From: Polyangiaceae bacterium | GTDB lineage: Bacteria; Myxococcota_A; Polyangia; Polyangiales; Polyangiaceae | Length of the DNA: 64,000 nucleotides | NCBI GenBank assembly: GCA_013214025.1 | Contig: JABSRN010000007.1 | Coordinates: forward strand, 150,393-214,392 | Direction of reading: 5' to 3' | Shown: positions 34,873 to 44,288 of the stretch, piece after piece | Numbering within the stretch: position 1 is the stretch's first letter | Layout of the letters: each line of letters begins with the position of its first letter | Notes under the pieces: generated by a model | The model's input: the letters and a program-made list of their open reading frames with translations, nothing else | Database searches by the model: none | Told to the model about the DNA's origin: nothing | Translations under genes and position numbers: made by a program

Positions 34873-36047
34873 TGCAACGTCTCAGTCAGACCCCGCTCGA
34901 ACAGTTTACGGTAGGTTGCCTGGTCGCCCGAGACCATTGCGACACCGACCGCCTTCGAGAGTTGTACGAAAGCATCAGTGATGATGAGCTAGTGTTCGAC
35001 TTCGCTCGGAAGAATCGCGCCACTAGCACCATCGGCTCTCGTCTCGTTCAATTGTACGGTGCCGATGCTGTGACGACGCAATGGCACGACGCTATCGCTG
35101 ATGTCGGCAGCACCATCCAGGAGTACATGGATGAAACGGACCGCGTAGCGACATTGCTAGCCACAGAGGGCATATCGCTGATCGCGCTCAAGAACTCCGG
35201 CATCACTCGCGGGCTCTATCGTTACCCCGCCGAAAGCCCCATGGGAGACGTCGACGTTCTGGTCTCCCGCGGGCGCATACGCGACGCCCACAAATTATTG
35301 ACGGAAGATGGCTACCGCCTAGGCCTTCAGTCGACCGCCAGCGGGCAGGACGGAGAGCTGGAAGCGATGCTGGCCGAAGGCGGAACCGAATACGGCAAAG
35401 AGCTGCCTAGCGGAAAAAACTTGTGGTTCGAGGTCCAGTGGCGTCCGGTGTCCGGACGCTGGATACAACCCGACCAAGAACCCGACGGCGACGAGTTGAT
35501 TGCCCGCTCCGTGGCCATCGAAGGTTCCGACATTCGCCTCCTGGCACCCTTGGATAACCTCATCCAAGTCTGCCTGCACACCGCGAAACACACGTACGTT
35601 CGCGCGCCCGGCCTCCGGCTCCACACCGACGTGGATCGCATCGTGCGTTACAACAAAATCGATTGGACCGCGTTCACCATGAAAGCGCGCGAACTGCACG
35701 TCACCACCGCCGTGTATTTTTCTCTCGCCATCCCCGAGGCACTGATGGGCACGCCCATACCCGAAGCCGTTCTGACGGCGCTGCGCCCCCCCCATTGGAA
35801 ACGAGAATTCATGGCGAATTCACTCCGCCGTGCGGGTCTATTTGACGCCGATGCACCCAAGTTCAATCGCGCCGAATACATCCTGTTCGTCGCGATGCTC
35901 TACGAGAGCATCGAGGAATTAGGCCGGGGAATGCTCCCCAGCTATGAACAGATGGCCGATCGCTATCAGATCACTAGTAAGGCCCAACTGCCAGGCGCCT
36001 GGGGCCGGCGTTTGGTCGATCTGACCTGGCGCCGGGGCAAAACATAG
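34872..36047 (+). CDS. PF14907-type nucleotidyltransferase-like protein
   Basis: A 391-residue protein whose first 150 residues resemble the uncharacterised nucleotidyltransferase family PF14907. The core reads LIALKNSGITRGLYR followed by PMGDVDVLVSRG, where the D-x-D would bind metal and nucleotide. These proteins recur in capsule, polysaccharide and RiPP clusters but have no assigned reaction. The C-terminal half is helical. A C8 tract lies at 35786-35793 in the coding sequence. It is coupled to the HAD gene. Confidence 0.75.
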   Translation: MQRLSQTPLEQFTVGCLVARDHCDTDRLRELYESISDDELVFDFARKNRATSTIGSRLVQLYGADAVTTQWHDAIADVGSTIQEYMDETDRVATLLATEGISLIALKNSGITRGLYRYPAESPMGDVDVLVSRGRIRDAHKLLTEDGYRLGLQSTASGQDGELEAMLAEGGTEYGKELPSGKNLWFEVQWRPVSGRWIQPDQEPDGDELIARSVAIEGSDIRLLAPLDNLIQVCLHTAKHTYVRAPGLRLHTDVDRIVRYNKIDWTAFTMKARELHVTTAVYFSLAIPEALMGTPIPEAVLTALRPPHWKREFMANSLRRAGLFDADAPKFNRAEYILFVAMLYESIEELGRGMLPSYEQMADRYQITSKAQLPGAWGRRLVDLTWRRGKT

Positions 36048-36111
36048 CGACAGCTAAACAGTGATCGCGGATCGTCCGTGTCTTCCGCCCGCCAGCTGTT
36101 AGGGTCTCCGG

Positions 36112-37143
36112 GTGTCTGGCTTTCGCATCTTCAGCATCGGGAATATCCCTGTTCACCTGAGCCCTTGGTTCATTCTCATTCTCCTTTACTGGACCATGAG
36201 CGGGAACGCGCAGGACGGCCTCATCTGGGGAGTTGTCGTTACCTTCAGCATCCTGGTTCATGAGCTAGGGCACGCCGGAGTCGCCCAAAGCTACAAACTA
36301 CAGCCCAGCATTCTGCTACACGGGCTCGGGGGGCTCTGCTCACATCAACCCGCCTCCCGTCCGCGTCACGAGGCACTGATCATCGCTGCCGGGCCCGGCG
36401 CCGGCTTAGTCCTGGGCTGCCTGACATTCGCATTTGCGTTTTCCGACATCGAAATCGGTCAGTCCGCGCAAGCTAAGCTGATTCAAAATCGGGTGGTTAC
36501 GAATCTACTGTTGGTCAATTTTTTCTGGTCATTCGTAAACCTAGTGCCATTGTGGCCGCTGGACGGCGGACAGCTGTTCCGCCTGTTCCTTCACCGCTTC
36601 ACCAAGCCCGGACGGGCCGATAAGATCACCCATCAGGTCGGCCTGATGGTGGCCCTTGTCTGGGTTGGCATCGGCTATTACTTCCAAGAGATGTTCCTCA
36701 TGATGCTCGGTGGGTACCTGGGTTATCTCAACTACCAGGCCATGCAGGGCGAGTCCCGGCAACGTGCGCCAGCCGTCGTTCGAGCGGATCCTCAGTCTCT
36801 GGATCTGTTGAAGCGTGCCCAGGCGGCGTTCGCAAAAGAAGACTACGCGAATGCTGCTCGTTGCGCAGAACAGCTTCGCTCGGATGGGCACCTGCCGGGC
36901 CACGTCATGGCTAAGGTTTGGAACATTCTCGCGATATCCAGTGCCCGAAGCGGCGAACACCGACAGGCGCTTTCCTACTTGAAGCGTGCACCCGAAACGG
37001 CGGAATCCGTTGAAGCGACCATCGAGTGTTTGCATATGCTCGGCCGCGACGACGAGCTGCAGTCCTTGCTTCGCTCCGATTCCTTCCGAAAACTCGGCAA
37101 GACACGGCGGAGCGAAATTCTTCGCGTTCTCAACAGCGACTGA
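36112..37143 (+). CDS. M50 site-2 protease-like metalloprotease with TPR tail
   Basis: A 343-residue membrane protein (GTG start 36112). The zinc motif HELGH is at residues 50-54, and NLVPLWPLDGGQ at about 143-154 supplies the third ligand. Six or so membrane helices fill residues 15-235. The C-terminal 100 residues are TPR-like (AQAAFAKEDYANAARCAEQL). S2P-type proteases cut within membranes, often in signalling. It starts 65 bases after the nucleotidyltransferase gene and may belong to the same cluster. Substrate unknown. Confidence 0.88.
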   Translation: MSGFRIFSIGNIPVHLSPWFILILLYWTMSGNAQDGLIWGVVVTFSILVHELGHAGVAQSYKLQPSILLHGLGGLCSHQPASRPRHEALIIAAGPGAGLVLGCLTFAFAFSDIEIGQSAQAKLIQNRVVTNLLLVNFFWSFVNLVPLWPLDGGQLFRLFLHRFTKPGRADKITHQVGLMVALVWVGIGYYFQEMFLMMLGGYLGYLNYQAMQGESRQRAPAVVRADPQSLDLLKRAQAAFAKEDYANAARCAEQLRSDGHLPGHVMAKVWNILAISSARSGEHRQALSYLKRAPETAESVEATIECLHMLGRDDELQSLLRSDSFRKLGKTRRSEILRVLNSD

Positions 37144-37219
37144 CGGCGATCGATATAGGCCGACGGTCAGTCCCCCCGAAGCTTCATCGCATTCCGAAAC
37201 ATTGCGTTATGCTCATATC

Positions 37220-38020
37220 GTGAGCGGATACCTACACGGCAGCGACCGAGAGACTTCCCGACTCTTTGAACAGGCGGCTTACCTACGGCAGTGGTTCGCT
37301 CCTCACTGGACCCTCCCCGATTCAGGTACCGTCCTAGAGGTCGGTTGCGGTGTCGGAGCACAGACGGCTTGGCTGCTCGAACAACACCCGGCCCTCCAAT
37401 TTCATTGCATCGACGCCAATCCAGATCAGATTGAAATAGCGCGAACTACTCTGCAGCCCTTTGTTGCACAAGGGCGAGCCACCATCGACTGCCTGGACGT
37501 CGTCGACATTGCACCCAATCATCAATTCGATGGCGCCCTGTTTATATGGGTGCTGGAACATGTGCCAGACGCCCTCGAAGCGTTGGTCGCGTCCGGACGG
37601 GCACTAAAACCAGGAGCTGGCATCTGCTGTACTGAAGTGCTCAACTCGTCATTTCACCATTGCCCTGCGAGTCAACCGCTCACTCACTATTGGGAGCAAT
37701 TCAACGAACTCCAACGGCATCTGGGAGGGGATCCGGACGTCGGCTCTAGGTTGCCGGCACTACTCGCCGAAGCGGGGTTTCGGGAGATCCAGGTCCAGCC
37801 CGTAAGCCTGTTCTTTTCCGATCACCACCCCGACGCCCGACGCGAGTTTTTTAGCTACTGGTCGACCCTGCTGGCCAGCGCCGCCCCCGGCTTGCAAGAA
37901 GCGGGTAAAATTGGCGGAGCAGAGCTCAGCGAGATGGTCGCCGCCTGCGCCGAGCTGGGAAGTCGTGCCGGTTCAGTGTTGTCCTACACGGCGATGGTCG
38001 CCAGCGCCCGCATCCAGTAG
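37220..38020 (+). CDS. class I SAM-dependent methyltransferase
   Basis: A 266-residue methyltransferase starting at GTG 37220. Motif I is VLEVGCGVGAQTAWLL, motif II includes FHCIDANPDQIEIA, and motif III includes GALFIWVLEHVPDALEAL. These bind S-adenosylmethionine. The acceptor is unknown. It sits between the M50 protease and an APH-like kinase, 76 bases after the former and 10 bases before the latter, in a cluster of coupled or closely spaced genes. Upstream in-frame codons overlap the M50 gene and are not used. Confidence 0.9.
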   Translation: MSGYLHGSDRETSRLFEQAAYLRQWFAPHWTLPDSGTVLEVGCGVGAQTAWLLEQHPALQFHCIDANPDQIEIARTTLQPFVAQGRATIDCLDVVDIAPNHQFDGALFIWVLEHVPDALEALVASGRALKPGAGICCTEVLNSSFHHCPASQPLTHYWEQFNELQRHLGGDPDVGSRLPALLAEAGFREIQVQPVSLFFSDHHPDARREFFSYWSTLLASAAPGLQEAGKIGGAELSEMVAACAELGSRAGSVLSYTAMVASARIQ

Positions 38021-38029
38021 ACAGAAACG

Positions 38030-39208
38030 ATGCGACTCAGCGAACTATTGCGGAGGGAGGACGCCGAATCACTCATCTGCCAAACCCTCGCATCGGGTTG
38101 GTCCGAGCAGTTCAACCAAGAGATCCGCATCAGTCCCTCCGGCACCGGTCAGGCTTGGCGGTATCAAAGTCTACTGAGTGTGATTGTCACACCCGACATC
38201 GAGCCCGCGCCCCGACAATTCGTGCGCGAGCTCTTCCGATTTAGCCCACGCCCGTGGCGCGTCGTCCCCCAGTGGTTCGTGGGTACCGCTCTCACCACCA
38301 GCGCAGGCTTACGATTCACCAGTCACCCATTTTTTCGCGCTACCCCTGGACTCCAAGAGGCTCAGCAAGTCGTTGTTCTGCCCGGCAACCAACGGATCCG
38401 GACTCTGCACTTCGGACTTGGCACAACGCGTGTGTTTTTGAAAACGGGATTTTCCGACGCCTCTATTAAGACGGAGGTGGCGATTCGTGGAGCCGGACAG
38501 GACGGTCCGTTTATCCCGATCGAACGCCATGATCCAAACTGGCAGTGGTTCGAGGAATCCATCTTCGACGGGTTCGCCCTTTCGCGCTGCCCCACGTGGT
38601 TTCCGAAAGCGCGCTTGGCGAAGCAAGCGCTCGACGATCACGACCAATGGTTGCGGCGCAGCCGTCGTGAACTGCCCACCAGCGAGCATTGCGAAACGCG
38701 CCTCTCTACAATTCGAAGTGCAATCAGTGATATGCACTCTCGATTCCCCGAGGATAGCGCAACCTTAGACGAGCTGGTGCGACTCGGAACGATATTGGCA
38801 AGCGAGGCTTCGGCCGCCCCGACATGTGCTGTAGGCGTCGGGCACGGGGATCTGCAGGCGGGAAACATCCTGGTGGATCGAAAGGGGCAACGCGCTTGGC
38901 TGAGCGACTGGGAGGCCAGCGCTGAACAGTATGAGCACTATGACCGCATGGTGTTCGCGCTCCACATGCGAGCACCTTCGGGTCTGGCAAGGCGGATACA
39001 ACGCTACGTCGACGGACACAGGACCCCCGCGCCGCTGAGTGAGTTGCCACAGGATCGAGAATGGCGACACCGGGCAGTGAGCCTGTCACTGCTAGAGAAC
39101 TTGCGGTGGCAGGCAGAACAGTGCGCTAGCGGTGTCTACTCGCGGGTGCCCCCCGACTTGACGGACTTTCTTGGTGAACTGCGGCTCTACTGTGCTTCGG
39201 GGTCTTGA
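38030..39208 (+). CDS. aminoglycoside phosphotransferase-like kinase
   Basis: A 392-residue protein. The C-terminal 170 residues show the APH kinase catalytic motif (VGHGDLQAGNIL) and the metal-binding motif (LSDWEAS). The N-terminal 200 residues are less typical, with a beta-rich region and no clear Gly-rich loop, so a distinct substrate domain is likely. APH-like enzymes phosphorylate small molecules or act in nucleotide and lipid metabolism. It begins ten bases after the methyltransferase and faces the thymidylate-kinase-like gene. Confidence 0.75.
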   Translation: MRLSELLRREDAESLICQTLASGWSEQFNQEIRISPSGTGQAWRYQSLLSVIVTPDIEPAPRQFVRELFRFSPRPWRVVPQWFVGTALTTSAGLRFTSHPFFRATPGLQEAQQVVVLPGNQRIRTLHFGLGTTRVFLKTGFSDASIKTEVAIRGAGQDGPFIPIERHDPNWQWFEESIFDGFALSRCPTWFPKARLAKQALDDHDQWLRRSRRELPTSEHCETRLSTIRSAISDMHSRFPEDSATLDELVRLGTILASEASAAPTCAVGVGHGDLQAGNILVDRKGQRAWLSDWEASAEQYEHYDRMVFALHMRAPSGLARRIQRYVDGHRTPAPLSELPQDREWRHRAVSLSLLENLRWQAEQCASGVYSRVPPDLTDFLGELRLYCASGS

Positions 39209-39243
39209 CCCCAACGCCCGAACACGGCGCCAGGAACGACTCG

Positions 39244-39906
39244 CTACGCTTTCGACCCGACTCCTACCAAGCTCAGAATCGCGGAATGGACCTCATCAAT
39301 GCTCTGGGCGGCATCGATGGTGGTGAACGCCCGGCCTTGAGCAAACTCCTGATAAGCGTCGTAGCGAAGACGGCGAACGGATTCCGTATCCGGAAAGGGT
39401 TCGGCTTTGGCGATGGCGCGCTCAGTTTGCAGCTCCCAATCTAGGTTGAGCAGCACAGCATGATCTGGCCGAGGTAGCACGCGGGCCAAACCAGCGCGCA
39501 CTACCTCCAGTAGTCCCGAGAGCTCAGGAAATCGGAAGCGCAAATCTAGAAATGCATCCTCCAAGTAGCGGTCACAGATCACCACGTCATGGCGAAGCAA
39601 CGCGCGACGGAGACTGGCGCCGTATTCAATCGTGAGATCGGTCAGCGCCATGATCACCCAAGCGACGCGGACCCCAGATTTCTGAAAAATCCGATCACGC
39701 TCATCGGACGGGCCCGCCTTGGGGAGCGCATTCGCCCGCCGGCTGCGAATGCGCTCGCGAATATGGTCAAGTCGATCCGAGTAGCCAGGGCGGAACCAAC
39801 GGGTAGACGTGCGCAATCCTTGCGCCGCGCAAGCCTCCGCCAGCAGGTCGATTTGAGTGGTCTTACCCGAGCAATCAACACCAGAAACCGTAATTAGCAG
39901 ACTCAT
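39244..39906 (-). CDS. thymidylate-kinase-like NTPase
   Basis: A 220-residue P-loop kinase. The P-loop reads GVDCSGKTTQ and the DRY-type motif is CDRYLEDAFLD, both typical of thymidylate kinase, which makes dTDP. The sequence between (SRWFRPGYSDRLDHIR-like) and its long middle helices differ from housekeeping Tmk. A dedicated paralogue of the preceding biosynthetic cluster, or a second Tmk, are both possible. It is convergent with the APH-like gene and divergent from the broken FapA gene. Confidence 0.8.
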   Translation of the reverse strand: MSLLITVSGVDCSGKTTQIDLLAEACAAQGLRTSTRWFRPGYSDRLDHIRERIRSRRANALPKAGPSDERDRIFQKSGVRVAWVIMALTDLTIEYGASLRRALLRHDVVICDRYLEDAFLDLRFRFPELSGLLEVVRAGLARVLPRPDHAVLLNLDWELQTERAIAKAEPFPDTESVRRLRYDAYQEFAQGRAFTTIDAAQSIDEVHSAILSLVGVGSKA

Positions 39907-39993
39907 TTGGGTTCAGTGTGTCCCATTATGGGAACTCCCCTACCAGGCGTACCATCAGAAAACCACCGCCAAGCAACGCTGAGCTCGCCTGTA

Positions 39994-41885
39994 ATGTCAG
40001 GAAAGATCGGGAATATGCGACGGATCACTCAAGACGATCCGGCCGTTGCCGTTCTGATTTGGGGCGGAGAAATTAACAAGGACCTTCTGATGGAATCCGA
40101 TTCGAGTGCAGCGATTTCTCTGGAAGTCGCCCACGACAGTATGATCGCGACCGTGGACGTTGCCCGATCGCGGCCATCCGCCGTTCCACCCGTGCTAACC
40201 GATATCCAAGAACTGCTCGCCTCCGAGGCGAGTGACTCACGGAATCGACGTGGGCAAGATCGAGGAGGCTTTAGCGCAGATCGCGTTCGCGGGGGCGGAC
40301 CCGCTCAACTTTCTAGTAGCGCTGGGGGACGAGCCCCACCCGACGCAACACGCCAAACTCAGTTTCAGCTTCCGTATCGCCGCACTGTCTCCCGGGGGGG
40401 GGTTACCGAAGACGTCCGTTCCGACAAGGAGCGGGCTCGTCAACTCGTGTTCGAATTGAAGACCCCTGGCGACGTTCTGTGAAAGCAGGCACCCAGTGAA
40501 GCAGCCGTTGTCGGCAGGACGGTACTGGGTGAGGGTATCGTACCGCCGCCCGCATCCACTGGCACCGCCGGCCCGTCCATCACAAGTGGGCGTGACATAA
40601 AGTTTCTGCCCGATAGCAACACGTTCGTGAGCGACGCGAAAACGGTCGCCTACGCGCATCTGCGCAACGGCAAGCTGATGATGACTTCGCCGATCTGCGT
40701 TTCCGACGATTCCCTCCGCGTCACGCTCATTGTGCACCCGGTGGCTGGACACCACCTACGCTCTTTGGAGAAACGTGATCTTGTCAGAATACTGAGCAGC
40801 CAGGGCATACGATACGGTGTCGATTGGTCCGTAGTACGGACAGTGCTCGACCAGGCGACGCGCAGCGATCGCATCCTGGCCGATGAAGTAGCGACGGGTC
40901 GCGACTGCAGTGGACGGGGAAGATTCTCGCTGTGAGTGCCTGCTCGAAACCCAAGAGGTACCGGGCTCTTGCTTGAGAATGGCGAAATGGATTTTCGCGA
41001 ACGGGGCACAATACAAAACGTCAAGGCCAATACCGCGGTCTATGAATGCCTGCCTCCAACAGAAGGCGCCGCAGGCGTCGATGTCTTCGGGCAAATCGTA
41101 AAACCTCGCATTCGGGTCGATCGCCGAGTCAAAGCCGGACAGAATGTACGCCAGGAGGGCAACTACCTCTTCAGTACTCTCGATGGCGTACTGCAAGAGC
41201 ATGGCAACAAGGTGAGCGTACTCGGCGTCATCAAGATCATGGGTGACGTCAATATGCGGAGCGGTAACATTCGCGCACCCTATAGCGCCGTCGCCGTGAG
41301 CGGCAGTGGACAATCCGGTGCCACTATTAGTGTGTGTGTGGGGGGGGTGGGCGGGGGATCCACATCTCCGAGGTGGTGGAGGACGCGACTCTTCAAACCG
41401 ACAGCGACATCATCGTCGGGCATTGCCAAGCCCGGGACAGAATCGAAGTTGTCGAGGCGGGTTCCGAACCACGGGTGACCACCAAACTACGGGTGGGCAG
41501 CAGCGAAGCCGACGACCCGCTCCGAAAAGAGGTCCGAAACCCTGAAGCCGAATTGTCGAGCCGCGGCAAAATGATCGGCAGGAGAACTCACGAGCACCTG
41601 AGCGCGTTACCCGAACGTACCCGCTCGCGTTTGCGTCTCGCTATCACCGAGCCCACCGCCGTCATGGAAACCCTGGAGGCACTCAAGCTTCGTCAGAGTG
41701 AACGCAAGGGGCTCGACGCCGATAGCGCCGAAATTATCGTTCGCAACTGCGCCCTCCCGGGTGTCACCATCATGATCAAAACGCGGTGCTCAAGATCCAA
41801 GAGACTCAACACCGCTGTCGATCGCACCTGTCAACCGAAGGCGACATCCAGCTCAGTAAACTTCGCTAGTCAATTGTTGCAGTGA
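39994..41885 (+). pseudogene. degenerate FapA (DUF342) pseudogene
   Basis: Fragments of one DUF342/FapA protein appear in order across three frames. They are the N-terminal section (INKDLLMESDSSAAISLEV), then GIDVGKIEEALAQIAF in another frame, then LSSQGIRYGVDWSVVRTVL, then DGEDSRCECLLETQEVPG, then MDFRERGTIQNVK, then HISEVVEDATLQTDSD. At least four frame switches and an in-frame TGA (40480-40482) separate them. Two of the switches fall at a G9 run (40394-40402) and a (TG)n-G8 run (41331-41347). FapA is a polymer-forming or signalling scaffold. The multiple lesions make a real pseudogene more likely than sequencing error alone. Confidence 0.8.
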
Positions 41886-41924
41886 ACTCCCGTTCGCGAC
41901 GCCGCGAAATAAATCCGCCAACGG

Positions 41925-43397
41925 GTGCGCCGTGCGCTTTGCAGATTCCGACCTGAACGCAGTCGGGGGGGGGGCAGTCTATCCCACGAATCTGGCGCCC
42001 TCCCAGGGAGCAATCCGCGCACACTGAAAAAGGGCGATTGGCGCGTAGATGGCCTTATCCCCTCGCATGAAGCCATCCATGCCCCCCCCGCCTGCGAACT
42101 AGACAACACTCCGCGCCGACTCATCCGCAAGTCAAATCACCTGACGCGTTGGGAGGAAGCTATCGCGAAGAAGGTGAGGCTTTCGCGCAATCGTTTGAGC
42201 TTGCTCAAACTGATCGTCACACCCTGGGTGCTGTGGAGCCTGATAGCAGCGCCCGGCCCCTTGTTGCCTATGCTGGGCTTCGCGGTGTTCGGTGCCCTAG
42301 ACGCCTTAGACGCCTTGGTGGCGCAAACTCAGCAGCAAACGACACGTTTCGGTCGAATCCTGGATCGCCTCACCGACTATCCCTTGCTGTTCGGCGTCGC
42401 TATTCTCAGCTCGGAGATCGTGCCCGCCGGCCCGTTATTTCTAAAACTCGGCTTCGACATCGTATTGTTCGCTCAGTTTTCCTTTTGGCGCGGGACTACG
42501 GAAAACCGCCTACGCACGGGGCTCAACTACGCGACCGTCCTCGCCGTGGCTTGTTGCGGACGTCAGTGGATCCCCGAGTTGTTCAATGAGTCGATAGTCA
42601 CCGCACTGCTGTGGTTGAGTGCGAGCTTTGGCGGAACCATCATCTTGCACAACGCGCGACTCTTTCAGCGCCGCTTCATCGCCGATCTTCTAAGTATGAG
42701 CAACCTCTGTTGCGGACTCCTCAGCATCCACTTCGCCTCGGTCGCTCAGTTTCCCACCAGTTTGCTTCTATTGCTCGCCGGCGCTGGCTTCGACGGCCTC
42801 GATTGGGCAGCCGCACGCCGCTTTGATGGCACAAGCTTCGGTGTCTACTCAGACGACATCGCCGACGCCGTCAACTACGGGATTGCTCCAGGATTCGCCT
42901 TGTATTTCGCGGTGGGCGGGCTCCAGGGCTTCGTGCTCGGCGGTTTCTTCACCCTGTTTACGCTCAGCCGTCTGGCGTACTTCACGCTCAACAAGACCGA
43001 CGCTGATCCTGGCTATTTTTCCGGAACCCCCCGCACCGTCGGCGGCATCCTCGCCTTGTGCGCCGCCATTCTGTTTCCGACACAGCCCGCGCTGATTGGA
43101 CTGTCCGTGGGGGCGGCGGTGACGCTGATGGTGAGCTTCCAGTCCCGCTACGCCCACCTCGAGCGTTGGCTCAGCTCCGCCCGCCGTCCTCTCGCCCAGC
43201 TCGCCCCCTGTGTTCTGCTACTGATCGCCGGACACATTTTTTGGAGTGTCACGGGAGCGGTTGCCGTCATCTTTGCCGGAAACTTGCTGTATGGCTTCTG
43301 GCCAACGCTCGAGAGCGCCTGTCACATCGCCCAACGCCGCCTGGTCGCCCGCGGCCGGGACCCCCGAACCGTCGACGAACAACCCGCTAGCGCCTAG
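41925..43397 (+). CDS. double CDP-alcohol phosphatidyltransferase-like membrane protein
   Basis: The 490-residue frame has two CDP-alcohol phosphatidyltransferase-like halves, each with a catalytic block: DALVAQTQQQTTRFGRILD (then RLTD) near residue 137 and DGLDWAAARRFDGTSF (then GVYSDD, IADAV) near residue 300. The second resembles phosphatidylserine synthase; the first lacks the usual Gly and Arg. Membrane helices surround both. The start is uncertain: GTG 41925 lies near a G10 tract, and a better start may be further in, since homology begins near residue 80. The stop overlaps the TrmH-like gene's stop region by four bases. Confidence 0.75.
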   Translation: MRRALCRFRPERSRGGGSLSHESGALPGSNPRTLKKGDWRVDGLIPSHEAIHAPPACELDNTPRRLIRKSNHLTRWEEAIAKKVRLSRNRLSLLKLIVTPWVLWSLIAAPGPLLPMLGFAVFGALDALDALVAQTQQQTTRFGRILDRLTDYPLLFGVAILSSEIVPAGPLFLKLGFDIVLFAQFSFWRGTTENRLRTGLNYATVLAVACCGRQWIPELFNESIVTALLWLSASFGGTIILHNARLFQRRFIADLLSMSNLCCGLLSIHFASVAQFPTSLLLLLAGAGFDGLDWAAARRFDGTSFGVYSDDIADAVNYGIAPGFALYFAVGGLQGFVLGGFFTLFTLSRLAYFTLNKTDADPGYFSGTPRTVGGILALCAAILFPTQPALIGLSVGAAVTLMVSFQSRYAHLERWLSSARRPLAQLAPCVLLLIAGHIFWSVTGAVAVIFAGNLLYGFWPTLESACHIAQRRLVARGRDPRTVDEQPASA

Positions 43398-44203
43398 GAG
43401 CGATCACCGAAGGGACCGAGGCCGTGCAGCAGAATCGCCGCCGCTGGGTTTACGGCGTAAGAATCCACGCCTTCCCTCATGGGAATGCTCACCAGTTCGT
43501 CGAGCGTCTCGCTCACGCTGTCGGACAGTCCGTGCGCCTCACCGCCCAGATAGAGCGCCCGATCCCTGCGGTGCCGACCCAAGGCGCCGACGCGTTGACC
43601 TCCGGATACCACCGCACCCACCGCGACAAAGCCCGCCGCCTGGGCGACCCCGACGGCCTCCTCCACTCCCGGAAGACTGGCTAGCGGCAACTTAAAAACA
43701 CTACCTCGCGAAGTCCGAAGCGCTTTCGGGTGCCATATATCTGTTCCTTCCCCCACCACCAGCATCCCAGTCGCTCCTGCCGCCAGCGCCGTGCGGCAGA
43801 GTGCCCCGAGATTTCCCGGCTCTTTGGTATCGACCGCGACCAAGACCAAGCGCTCTCCCGGAGAGCCCAAAGCGAACAGTTCATCGGCGCTGAAACTCCG
43901 GGTTTCAACTAGCGCGACCACCCCATCCGCCGATCGTCCCTCACTGAACTCCTCGAGCACCGAGCCCGGAGCTTCGAGGATCGTCGACCCAGCTTCTTTC
44001 GCCTGCCCGAGGGCGATGCTGAGACGTTCGGTCTGCGCTTCTCGGTCGGCGAGCACGATTGGAACGCGGACACCGGCTCGCAGCGCACGCTCTAGCAAGC
44101 GCAAGCTTTCCAGTAGAGTACAACCGGCGTTCTGTCGCCCTCGGCGAGTGGTGACCCCCCGAAGGCGCTCAAGGACCGAGGGCGAGACGACGTCAAGAAC
44201 CAT
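43394..44203 (-). CDS. TrmH/SpoU-family RNA 2'-O-methyltransferase
   Basis: A 269-residue SpoU-family enzyme. Motif 1 is EPGNLGALCRTALAAGA, motif 2 is LYLGGEAHGLSD, and motif 3 is SIPMREGVDSYAVNPAAAI. The last lacks the usual SLN and reads SYAV. The N-terminal substrate-binding domain is TLLESLRLLERALRAG. These enzymes methylate ribose 2'-OH in rRNA or tRNA by SAM in a knotted fold; the target is unclear. ATG 44203 is chosen over 44221 because it directly precedes VLDVVSP. It is convergent with the CDP-alcohol gene. Confidence 0.9.
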   Translation of the reverse strand: MVLDVVSPSVLERLRGVTTRRGRQNAGCTLLESLRLLERALRAGVRVPIVLADREAQTERLSIALGQAKEAGSTILEAPGSVLEEFSEGRSADGVVALVETRSFSADELFALGSPGERLVLVAVDTKEPGNLGALCRTALAAGATGMLVVGEGTDIWHPKALRTSRGSVFKLPLASLPGVEEAVGVAQAAGFVAVGAVVSGGQRVGALGRHRRDRALYLGGEAHGLSDSVSETLDELVSIPMREGVDSYAVNPAAAILLHGLGPFGDRS

Positions 44204-44288
44204 GAGGGAGACATAGCCCAAGAACTCGAGCGAGGGCTAGTACGCCCCGACCGATCGGCCGCGCCAAGGGGATCGAGGCCAGTCTCTA

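Noticed and set aside
40756..41313. A 185-codon leftward open frame inside the FapA pseudogene region
   Set aside because: It looks protein-like in length, but the sense strand fragments match DUF342 in order, so the antisense is a shadow.
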